45,407 nt of DNA from Streptomyces sp. SID9727. GTDB taxonomy: Bacteria > Actinomycetota > Actinomycetes > Streptomycetales > Streptomycetaceae. The DNA is taken from NCBI RefSeq assembly GCF_010550605.1, contig NZ_JAAGNI010000524.1, positions 1-45,407 of the forward strand, given 5' to 3'. The notes beneath the pieces were generated by a model. It searched no databases. It was not told where the DNA came from and saw only the letters and a program-made list of their open reading frames with translations. Shown piece after piece: positions 21,782 to 28,482 of this stretch. The first letter of the stretch is position 1, and each line of letters starts with the position of its first letter. The position numbers were made by a program, and so were the translations under genes.

Positions 21782-22873
21782 ATGGCCAGCACAGAACAGG
21801 ACGAGTCCGGGGCGCGGGAATCGGGTCTCGACCGGCTCCGTGAGGAGCTGTCGGGCTTCGTCAGCGCGAAGATGGAGGATCTCGCGGGCAAGGCGAGCGG
21901 CAAGCTGACGGATGTCGCGCAGCAGCTCACCGATTCCGCGGAGGACGGCGGCTCCCTGCCCGCCGTGGCCTCCCGGGTCCTCCAGGGCGAATCGCCGCTG
22001 AAGTCGTTCGTCTCGGAGAAGGCAAAGGGCGTGAAGGACAACGTCACGGAGAAGGCCAAGGAGGCGTTCGGCGGCGGCAAGGGGAAGAGCAAGTCGAGCG
22101 GTGGCGGCAAGTCGATGAACATCGTGGAAGTCCTCGATGTCGGCGTGCCGCTGCGTACGGCGTACGACTACTGGACCCAGTACGACAAGTTCAGCAGCTT
22201 CGCGAAGGGCGTCCAGGACGTCTCGACGGAGGACGAGGCCACGAGCGACTGGAAGGTCAAGATCGGCCCGTCCTCGCGCAGCTTCAAGGCGACCGTTCAG
22301 GAACAGGTCCCCGACGAACGCATCGTCTGGACCTCGGAGGGCTCCAAGGGCACGACGCGCGGCGCCGTCAGCTTCCATGAGCTGACGCCGAACCTGACCC
22401 GCATCGTGCTGGTGGTCGAGTACTACCCGTCCGGGTTCTTCGAGAAGACGGGCAACCTCTGGCGGGCCCAAGGGCGCCGCATCCGCCTGGACTTCAAGCA
22501 CTTCCAGCGCTACGTCACCCTCACCGACGAGGAGCCCGACGGCTGGCGCGGAGAGATCCGCGACGGCGAGGTCGTCGTCTCCCACGAGGACGCGGTGGCC
22601 GAGGAGGAGGAGTCCGAGGGCGACGAGGAGCAGCCGGAGGACGAGGACTACGACGCCGAAGGCGAGGACGACGGGGAGGACGAGGACGACGAGGAGGGGG
22701 AGGCCCAGGAGGACGGGGAGGACGAGGACGACGAGGACGAGTGGGAGGACGACGAGGAACCGGAAGAGGAACCGGAGGAAGAAGAGGAAGAAGAGGAAGA
22801 GGAAGAGGACGACGAGGAGGACGAGGAGCCCGCCCCGAGCAGGCGGCGAGCCCGGAGGTCGCGTCGTGACTGA
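21782..22873 (+). CDS. gvpZ: GvpZ: SRPBCC-domain protein with long acidic tail
   Basis: The 363-residue protein has a Lys/Ala-rich amphipathic N-terminus (about 15-100), then an SRPBCC (START-like) domain at about 112-250 (SMNIVEVLDVGVPLRTAYDYWTQYDKF and later YYPSGFFEKTGNLWR), an extremely acidic stretch at 272-350, and a basic end RRRARRSRRD. SRPBCC domains form a hydrophobic pocket that binds lipids or other ligands. The gvpJ start lies inside its final codons (8-base overlap). Its role in vesicle assembly is unproven. The acidic tail could pair with basic GvpA or GvpY tails. Confidence 0.9.
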   Translation: MASTEQDESGARESGLDRLREELSGFVSAKMEDLAGKASGKLTDVAQQLTDSAEDGGSLPAVASRVLQGESPLKSFVSEKAKGVKDNVTEKAKEAFGGGKGKSKSSGGGKSMNIVEVLDVGVPLRTAYDYWTQYDKFSSFAKGVQDVSTEDEATSDWKVKIGPSSRSFKATVQEQVPDERIVWTSEGSKGTTRGAVSFHELTPNLTRIVLVVEYYPSGFFEKTGNLWRAQGRRIRLDFKHFQRYVTLTDEEPDGWRGEIRDGEVVVSHEDAVAEEEESEGDEEQPEDEDYDAEGEDDGEDEDDEEGEAQEDGEDEDDEDEWEDDEEPEEEPEEEEEEEEEEEDDEEDEEPAPSRRRARRSRRD

Positions 22874-23216
22874 TCTCGACTTCCGGCAGGACGCCGGCTA
22901 CGCGCCCGCGGGTCCGCACACGACCAACCTCGCCGACATCCTCGAACGCGTCCTGGACAAGGGCATCGTCATCGCAGGCGACATCAAGATCGATCTGCTG
23001 GACATCGAGCTGCTCACCATCCGGCTCCGCCTGTTCGTCGCCTCCGTCGACACGGCGAAGAAGGCCGGGATCGACTGGTGGGAGACCGATCCCGCGCTCA
23101 GTTCGCACGCGGCGCGCAACGCGCTGCAGGACGAGAACCGGGAGCTGCGGGCCCGCCTCGACGCCCTTGAGTCACAGGCGTCCGAGCCCACGCGGTCGTC
23201 ACAGCCGAGAAACTGA
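22866..23216 (+). CDS. gvpJ: Gas vesicle protein GvpJ (GvpA paralogue)
   Basis: This 116-residue protein contains a GvpA-family core at about 21-68, with LADILERVLDKGIVIAGDIKIDLLDIELLTIRLRLFVASVD. The C-terminal helix is charged (ALQDENRELRARLDALESQ) and could form a coiled coil. GvpJ is a minor GvpA-like component proposed to act in vesicle nucleation or tip formation. It starts at a GTG overlapping the gvpZ stop. Confidence 0.93.
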   Translation: MTDLDFRQDAGYAPAGPHTTNLADILERVLDKGIVIAGDIKIDLLDIELLTIRLRLFVASVDTAKKAGIDWWETDPALSSHAARNALQDENRELRARLDALESQASEPTRSSQPRN

Positions 23217-23235
23217 GCCGAGGAGACCCCTGCCC

Positions 23236-24030
23236 ATGACCGAGGACACCCGCGCGTCCGCGGATGCCCGCGCCGTCTACGTCTACGCGGTGTGCCGCAC
23301 CGAGGAGCAGCCGGACCCCACCGGTCCGGCGGGCGTCACCCGCGAAAGCCCCCTGCGCGCCCTGCCGCTGGGCCCGGCGCTCACCGCGGTCGTGCAGACC
23401 GTGCGGGCGGCGGACTTCACCGACGAGGCGTGGCAGGCCCGGCTCGCCGACGAACCCGAACTCGAACGGTACGCACGGGCTCACCACGAGGTCGTGTGCG
23501 CGATGGCCGCCCGGCACCCGACGGTGCCCCTGCCGCTGGCCACCCTCTACCACGACGAGGAGCGGGCCCGGGCCGCGCTGGACAAGGAGGCGCGGCGCTT
23601 CCACGCCGCGCTGGAGCGTACGGCGCACCACTCCGAGTGGGGCGTCAAGGTGTACGTGGCCGACGCACCGCCCCGGGAGTCCGCCGAGGCCGCCCCGCAG
23701 CGACCCGCGTCCGGGGCCGGCCGGGCGTATCTGGACCGGAAGCGGACCCTGCGGGACCGGCGCGAACGGCACCGGACGGACGGGCTGCGGATCGCCGAGG
23801 TGGTGGACGCGGACGTGAGCGGCCTGGCCACCGCCTCGCGCAGGCTGCCCTTCCACGGCCCCCGGGTGCCGGACGAGCGGCGCACCCAGGTACTCAACGC
23901 GACGTATCTGGTGGCCGAGGACCGGGCGGCGGAGCTGGCGCGGCTGGCGCGGAGCCTCCGCGAGCGGACCGGGGCGCACGTCGAACTGTCGGGGCCCTGG
24001 GTCCCGTACTCCTTCGTGGGTGAGGTGTAG
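23236..24030 (+). CDS. gvpL: Gas vesicle protein GvpL (GvpL/GvpF family)
   Basis: The 264-residue protein has AVYVYAVCRTEEQ near the N-terminus, AARHPTVPLPLATLYHDEE around 95-115, WGVKVYVAD near 136-144, and the family end GPWVPYSFVGEV. It is the second GvpL/F paralogue in the operon. The ATG at 23236 has AGGAG about 10 bases upstream. The frame is open further upstream, but that part overlaps gvpJ. GvpL is an accessory protein that binds other Gvp proteins during assembly. Confidence 0.93.
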   Translation: MTEDTRASADARAVYVYAVCRTEEQPDPTGPAGVTRESPLRALPLGPALTAVVQTVRAADFTDEAWQARLADEPELERYARAHHEVVCAMAARHPTVPLPLATLYHDEERARAALDKEARRFHAALERTAHHSEWGVKVYVADAPPRESAEAAPQRPASGAGRAYLDRKRTLRDRRERHRTDGLRIAEVVDADVSGLATASRRLPFHGPRVPDERRTQVLNATYLVAEDRAAELARLARSLRERTGAHVELSGPWVPYSFVGEV

Positions 24031-24032
24031 CC

Positions 24033-24260
24033 GTGGAGCGCGCCATCGTGCCGTGGGACGAACCGGAGCCGCTGAGCGGACCGATCGGGGTTCCCCTGGT
24101 CGATCTGCTCGACCGGGTGCTGGCGACCGGGGTGGTCATCAGCGGGGACCTGGTCATCGCGATCGCCGATGTGCCTCTCGTCCGCCTGTCGCTGCACGCG
24201 CTGCTGTCGTCGGTCAGCGAGCGGGTGCCGGCGCCCTGGGCGGACGGGGGGCCGCTGTGA
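24033..24260 (+). CDS. gvpS: Gas vesicle protein GvpS (GvpA paralogue)
   Basis: This 75-residue protein has a third GvpA-like core (VPLVDLLDRVLATGVVISGDLVIAIADVPLVRLSLHALLSSV) without the extended tails seen on GvpA and GvpJ. It starts at a GTG 2 bases after gvpL and overlaps gvpK by the 4-base GTGA. GvpS is taken to be a minor structural variant of GvpA. Confidence 0.92.
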   Translation: MERAIVPWDEPEPLSGPIGVPLVDLLDRVLATGVVISGDLVIAIADVPLVRLSLHALLSSVSERVPAPWADGGPL

Positions 24261-24535
24261 CGGACGCGCGGGTCGATCTGGACTCCGGCAAGGTGGGCCA
24301 GGATCTCGTCACCCTGGTGCTCACCGTGGTGGAGCTCCTGCGCCAGCTGATGGAGCGCCAGGCGATCCGGAGGATCGACGAGGGTGACCTCACCGAGGAG
24401 CAGACCGAGGAGATCGGCACCACGCTGATGCTCCTGGAGCAGCGGATGACGGAGTTGTGCGAGCAGCACGAGGTGCGACCCGAGGATCTGAATCTCGACC
24501 TCGGGCCGCTGGGTACGCTGCTGCCGCGCGACTGA
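24257..24535 (+). CDS. gvpK: Gas vesicle protein GvpK
   Basis: The 92-residue helical protein matches GvpK: RVDLDSGKVGQDLVTLVLTVVELLRQLMERQAIRR, then EGDLTEEQTEEIGTTLMLLEQRM and DLNLDLGPLG. GvpK is required for vesicle formation in several hosts, but its exact role is not known. The GTG start overlaps the gvpS stop by 4 bases. It is the last gene of the recognisable gvp operon and is followed by a strong hairpin. Confidence 0.94.
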   Translation: MTDARVDLDSGKVGQDLVTLVLTVVELLRQLMERQAIRRIDEGDLTEEQTEEIGTTLMLLEQRMTELCEQHEVRPEDLNLDLGPLGTLLPRD

Positions 24536-24601
24536 GCCGGCAGGGGGTCTCCCCGGGCGCCGTGATCACCCGAATGGCGGGGGCGCGGAAGCCGGAGGAG
24601 A

Positions 24602-24649
24602 GTGGGATGAGGGGCGGAACGGCTTCCGCCGGGCAGCCCCTCATCCCAC
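24602..24649 (+). terminator. 14-bp perfect hairpin between gvpK and Asp23 gene
   Basis: GTGGGATGAGGGGC (24602-24615) and GCCCCTCATCCCAC (24636-24649) pair perfectly. The 20-base loop itself contains GGAACGGCTTCC, able to form a small inner stem. It lies 66 bases after the gvpK stop and ends 26 bases before the Asp23 gene start. No U-tract follows. It could terminate the gvp operon or act as an attenuator or processing site in a shared transcript, because little room remains for a separate promoter after it. Confidence 0.65.
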
Positions 24650-24675
24650 CCCAGCTCATTCCGTGTGAGGAACTC

Positions 24676-25125
24676 ATGGCGACCAACGAAAGCGTCGGCG
24701 GCACCAGGCTGGAAGGCGGCGCGGCGGGCGGCGCGCGAGGGACGACGACCATCGCGGACAACGTGGTCTCGGCCATCGCCGGTATCGCGGTCCGGGAGAC
24801 CGACGGGGTGTATTCCGTCGGCAAGGGCCCTTCCCGCGCGCTCGGAGCCGTCAAGGACAAGGTCTCCCGCTCCAGTGACCCGGGGCGGGGCGTCAAGGTG
24901 GAGGTCGGCGAGAAGCAGACCGCCATCGACGTGGACATCGTCGTGGAGTACGGCGCCCCCATCCTGGACACCGCGCGCAGCCTCCGTACCGATGTCACGG
25001 ACGCCGTCGAGACGATGACCGGTCTCGAGGTGGTCGAGATCAACATCAACGTCACCGACGTCCATGTGCCGGGTGCGGACGACGACGAGGACGAGGACGG
25101 GACGTCCGCCTCGCGCGTCCGGTGA
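24676..25125 (+). CDS. Asp23/Gls24 family envelope stress protein
   Basis: The 149-residue protein has the Asp23/Gls24 core: TTIADNVVSAIAGIAVRETDGVYSV (about 20-44), then VKVEVGEKQTAIDVDIVVEYG and GLEVVEININVTDVHV. A short acidic tail follows (DDDEDEDG). The family includes alkaline-shock and cell-envelope stress proteins of Gram-positive bacteria. The ATG at 24676 has GAGG about 7 bases upstream. It lies between the gvp operon and the convergent sigma factor gene, in keeping with a stress role. Confidence 0.92.
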   Translation: MATNESVGGTRLEGGAAGGARGTTTIADNVVSAIAGIAVRETDGVYSVGKGPSRALGAVKDKVSRSSDPGRGVKVEVGEKQTAIDVDIVVEYGAPILDTARSLRTDVTDAVETMTGLEVVEININVTDVHVPGADDDEDEDGTSASRVR

Positions 25126-25153
25126 AGCGGGCCGCGGCTGTCCCGTGAAGGGC

Positions 25154-26026
25154 TCAGTCCTCGGTCAGGATGCCTTCGCGAAGCCTGCGCAGAATGCGGG
25201 CGATCAGCCGTGAGACGTGCATCTGGGAGAGACCGAGGCGTTCACCTATCTGGGACTGCGTCATCTCCTGGCCGAAGCGCATCTCGACGATGGCGCGTTC
25301 TCGCTCGTCCAGCGTCTCCAGCAGGGGCGCGAGGGCGTGCAGGTTCTCGACCAGCTCGATCCCCGGGTCGCACTCGCCGGTGATGTCGGCGTGGGTGCGG
25401 CTCACCCCGCTCGGGCTGTCGGACTCCGCTCCGTCGAGGGGGACGTCCAGCGAGTGCGCGGTGTAGCCGTTCGAGGCGACCAGGCCCTCGATGACGTCCT
25501 CCTCGCTGATGCCGAGGCGTTCGGCGAGTTCGGCGACGGTGGCCTCCCGGCCGAGCGAGGTGGCCAGTTCCTCCTTCGCCTTGGCGAGGGTGACCCGGAG
25601 TTCCTGGAGCCGCCGGGGCACGTGGACGGACCAGGTGGTGTCCCGGAAGAAGCGCTTGATCTCACCGACGATGTAGGGAATGGCGAACGAGGTGAATTCG
25701 ACTTCCCTGCTGAGTTCGAAGCGGTCGATCGCCTTGATCAGGCCGATCGTCCCCACCTGGATGATGTCCTCCATCTGGCCGTTGCCGCGATTGCGGTACC
25801 GGGCCGCGGCGAAGTGCACCAGGGTGAGGTTCATCTCGATGAGGGTGTTGCGGGCGTACTGGTACTCCGGCGTGCCCTCTTCGAGGGTCTGCAACCGGTC
25901 GAAGAACAGTTTGCTGAGCGCCCGGGCGTCCTTGGGCGCGACCTTCAGCGGGTCGGCGATCTCCGGGAGTTCGGCCGGCGCACCTGTCGTGGTCCCCGGC
26001 ACCTGCGCAGATACGGATGTCGACAT
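25154..26026 (-). CDS. RNA polymerase sigma factor, sigma-B/F/G group
   Basis: The 290-residue protein has region 2 (EDIIQVGTIGLIKAIDRFELSREVEFTSFAIPYIVGEIKRFFRD), region 3 (SVHVPRRLQELRV) and region 4 (ERAIVEMRFGQEMTQSQIGERLGLSQMHVSRL) of the stress/sporulation group. It closely resembles Streptomyces SigB-like factors, which act in osmotic and oxidative stress. I chose the ATG at 26026, with GGAAGG about 11 bases upstream; an ATG at 26035 is in frame but too close to that site. A GTGT-N15-GGGTAG promoter upstream suggests autoregulation. No anti-sigma or anti-anti-sigma gene is adjacent, which is unusual for the group in general. Confidence 0.93.
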   Translation of the reverse strand: MSTSVSAQVPGTTTGAPAELPEIADPLKVAPKDARALSKLFFDRLQTLEEGTPEYQYARNTLIEMNLTLVHFAAARYRNRGNGQMEDIIQVGTIGLIKAIDRFELSREVEFTSFAIPYIVGEIKRFFRDTTWSVHVPRRLQELRVTLAKAKEELATSLGREATVAELAERLGISEEDVIEGLVASNGYTAHSLDVPLDGAESDSPSGVSRTHADITGECDPGIELVENLHALAPLLETLDERERAIVEMRFGQEMTQSQIGERLGLSQMHVSRLIARILRRLREGILTED

Positions 26027-26081
26027 GGCGATCATTCCCTTCCGTCGGACAGCGGCTGCTTACGCATACGCGAAGCAGCGA

Positions 26082-26106
26082 CTACCCGGAGCCATGCGTT
26101 CCACAC
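26082..26106 (-). promoter_or_regulatory. Sigma-B-type promoter upstream of sigma factor gene
   Basis: Reading the minus strand, GTGT, 15 bases, GGGTAG matches the GNNT-N14-16-GGGTA core of sigma-B promoters, with G instead of C/T at the last base. It lies about 55 bases before the sigma ATG and has the same GTGT-N15 spacing as the hemerythrin promoter. This suggests the sigma factor transcribes its own gene. Confidence 0.5.
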
Positions 26107-26179
26107 ACGCGTGCGACAAAATTCGTGGCGGTTTCGTCGTCCGGTGTGTCGGCGGAGGCGCGGCCCTTGCAGGAAGGTG

Positions 26180-26782
26180 TCAGCGCGGGGGGTAGGGCGA
26201 GTCGGCGAGGACCCGGGCGAGGTGCGCGGCGTTGAGGGCCATCTGGTGGGTGGTGGACCTGACGACTTCGGGTGTCTCCTCCAGGTCCCGGTAGTCGGTG
26301 CCGTGCATGGCCTCGCCGACCCAGTAGCTCACCGCACCGGGGGCGAGGGTGAAGCCCAGGTCGTTGAGTCCCTGGAAGAGGTCGGCGCTCACCTTGTGGG
26401 CGCCGTCCTCGTTGCCGACGACGGCCACCATGCCCACCTTGCCGTACGGCAACTGCCTGCCCTCTTCATCGGTCTCGGAGATGTCGGCGTTCAGCCGTTC
26501 CAGTACGCGCTGGCAGAGACTCGCCGGGTGCCCGAGCCAGATCGGCGTGGCCAGCAGCAGGATGTCCGCCGCCATCACCTTCTCGCGCAGCCGGGGCCAC
26601 TCGTCCCCGTCGCCCATGTCCTGGGCGATCCCGGGCCGTACGTCGTGGTCGGCGATCCGCACCGTCTCCCCCTTCACACCCAGACCGGCGAGTTCGGCCA
26701 TGATCTGGTCGGCCAGCAGCTGGCTGCTGGACGGCTTGGGCGACGGGGAGAGGGTGCAGACGAGCGCGAGTGCTCGGGTCAT
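26180..26782 (-). CDS. NAD(P)H-dependent FMN reductase / flavodoxin-fold oxidoreductase
   Basis: The 200-residue protein has a flavodoxin-like fold. It has an ALVCTLSPSPKPSSSQLLAD phosphate-binding start, LLLATPIWLGHPASLCQRVLERL at mid-protein, and GMVAVVGNEDGAHKVSADLFQGLNDLGF, as in NADPH:FMN reductase and WrbA-like quinone reductases. Substrate is not predictable. The start MTRALALV at 26782 is supported by GAGGAG about 9 bases upstream. It lies upstream of the sigma factor gene on the same strand but with about 150 bases between, so it is probably a separate unit. Confidence 0.9.
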   Translation of the reverse strand: MTRALALVCTLSPSPKPSSSQLLADQIMAELAGLGVKGETVRIADHDVRPGIAQDMGDGDEWPRLREKVMAADILLLATPIWLGHPASLCQRVLERLNADISETDEEGRQLPYGKVGMVAVVGNEDGAHKVSADLFQGLNDLGFTLAPGAVSYWVGEAMHGTDYRDLEETPEVVRSTTHQMALNAAHLARVLADSPYPPR

Positions 26783-26977
26783 CGGAAGGCTCCTCACGGT
26801 GTGGGTCGCGCGGCCCGGGTGTTCCGGCGCCCTTCCCACTATGGGAGGTCCGCACGGAGTGCGCCCGGCACCACCGGGTCAGGAATCTCTTTCCCGTTCT
26901 TCCCCGGGAAAGTCTGGAACTTCTTCAGGAATACCGGGGGAAGGCCGGGGCATCTGATGCTTCGGAGGTTGATACCC

Positions 26978-27148
26978 ATGGTTCCCGTGATTCTGGTTCT
27001 TCTGCTTGCACTCATTCTCTTCGGGGCGGGTTTCGCCCTGAAGGCCCTGTGGTGGATAGCCATCGCCGTACTCGTGGTGTGGCTGCTCGGGTTCGTCGTC
27101 CGCCCGGCAGGCGGCGGTGGAAAGCGGGGCCGCTGGTATCGCTGGTAG
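26978..27148 (+). CDS. Small membrane protein, 56 residues
   Basis: This is a short protein with two hydrophobic helices: VPVILVLLLALILFGAGFAL at about 2-21, then LWWIAIAVLVVWLLGFVV at about 24-41. A Gly/Arg/Lys tail ends in WYRW. GGAGG lies 8 bases upstream of the ATG at 26978, and an ideal intrinsic terminator follows, so the gene is real despite its size. Similar tiny hydrophobic proteins occur in many actinobacteria, often stress-linked, but none has a known function that I can assign here. Confidence 0.8.
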   Translation: MVPVILVLLLALILFGAGFALKALWWIAIAVLVVWLLGFVVRPAGGGGKRGRWYRW

Positions 27149-27183
27149 ATCTGACCGGGCGATACGTCGCAGCGGCACATAAA

Positions 27184-27225
27184 GTGAGGGTCGGCCGGGA
27201 TTTTCCCGGCCGGCCCTCACTTTTT
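27184..27225 (+). terminator. Strong intrinsic terminator
   Basis: GTGAGGGTCGGCCGGGA (27184-27200) pairs with TCCCGGCCGGCCCTCAC (27204-27220): 17 pairs including one wobble, closed by a 3-base loop. It is followed by TTTTT (27221-27225). It ends the transcript of the small membrane protein gene and insulates the downstream phosphatase gene. Confidence 0.92.
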
Positions 27226-27276
27226 CGTATGGCATTTCTTCGGTGCGCGCACATCTGCCGGACGGGTGATACCCCC

Positions 27277-28470
27277 ATGACACACTCCCCCACCAGTGAC
27301 GGCGAGCGTCTGCTGCACGGGCTTCTGGCGGAAGTGCACGCCACCGCGCCGACCGATCTGCCGGCTCTCCTCAACCGGTACGCCGGGCTGCTGGGACTGC
27401 GCCGGGTGGAGATCTACATCGTCGACCTCCAGCAGCAGTGTCTCTCCCCGCTCTCGAGCGAACCGCGGCTCCACGTGGACGCTTCCCTCGCCGGTTCGGC
27501 CTTCCGCTCGCTGGCGCTGCGCGTCGAGACGACGGACACCGAGACGCTGATCGCCTGGCTGCCGCTGGTGGACGGAGTGGAGCGGCTGGGGGTGATCGGC
27601 GTCGAGGCGGACTCGCTGGACAGGACACTGCTGGAACGCTGCGCGAGTCTGGCGTCCGTCCTGGCCATGGCGATCACGTCGAAACGCGCGTTCAGCGACC
27701 GGTTCGTGCAGCGGGCCCGTACGGAGACGATGACACTGCCCGCCGAGATGGTGCGGAACCTGCTGCCCCCGCGCGCGGTCGGCGAGGACCGGGCGCTGTC
27801 CACGGCGGTGCTGGAACCGGCGTACGAACTGGGCGGCGACGCCTTCGACCACTCGCTGACGGAGTCGACGCTGCACGCGGTCATCCTCGACGCGATGGGC
27901 CACAATCTGGCGTCCGGGATGACCAGTGCGATCGCGATGGCCGGCTGCCGCAGCGCCCGGCGCAAGGGGTCGGGGCTCCGGGAGCTCGTCAGGACGGTGG
28001 ACGACGTGCTGGCCGAATGGCTCCCCGACCAGTTCAGCACCGGCATCGCCCTGCAACTGGACATGTCCAGCGGCATCATGAGCTGGATCAACTGCGGCCA
28101 CCCGCCGCCGCTGCTGATCCGCGAGCACCGCGTCCTGGACAACGCCCTCGACCGCCCCAGCGAACCGCCCCTGGGCACCCCGGGCGTGCTCTCCGCGGCG
28201 GAACGGGTGGTCCACGAGGTGCCCCTGCTCCCCGGTGACCGGGTCCTGCTGTACACGGACGGGGTGACCGAGGCCCGCATGGCGGACGGCACCCAGTTCG
28301 GCCTGAACCGCTTCACGGCCTCGATCATCCGCGCCACGGCCGCCGGGGAGCCCGCGTCGGAGGCCCTGCGGCAGCTCATCCACTCCATCCGCGAGTACCA
28401 GCACGACCGGCTGAGCGACGACGCCACGATCATGATGCTGGAGTGGCGTCCGAGCTCCCGGAAAAGCTAG
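27277..28470 (+). CDS. RsbU/SpoIIE-type PP2C phosphatase with N-terminal GAF-like sensor
   Basis: The 397-residue protein has a GAF-like region at about 10-135 (LRRVEIYIVDLQQQCLSPL), a linker helix with EMVRNLLPP, and a PP2C/SpoIIE domain at about 165-392. Metal-binding motifs are visible: GGDAFDH (186-192), DAMGHN (205-210), YTDGVTEA and SDDATIMML. Such phosphatases dephosphorylate anti-anti-sigma proteins and so free sigma-B-type factors. The ATG at 27277 has only a weak upstream site. A plausible target pathway is that of the sigma factor at 25154, but no partner-switching protein lies between them. Confidence 0.93.
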   Translation: MTHSPTSDGERLLHGLLAEVHATAPTDLPALLNRYAGLLGLRRVEIYIVDLQQQCLSPLSSEPRLHVDASLAGSAFRSLALRVETTDTETLIAWLPLVDGVERLGVIGVEADSLDRTLLERCASLASVLAMAITSKRAFSDRFVQRARTETMTLPAEMVRNLLPPRAVGEDRALSTAVLEPAYELGGDAFDHSLTESTLHAVILDAMGHNLASGMTSAIAMAGCRSARRKGSGLRELVRTVDDVLAEWLPDQFSTGIALQLDMSSGIMSWINCGHPPPLLIREHRVLDNALDRPSEPPLGTPGVLSAAERVVHEVPLLPGDRVLLYTDGVTEARMADGTQFGLNRFTASIIRATAAGEPASEALRQLIHSIREYQHDRLSDDATIMMLEWRPSSRKS

Positions 28471-28482
28471 GGCGTCACGGGC

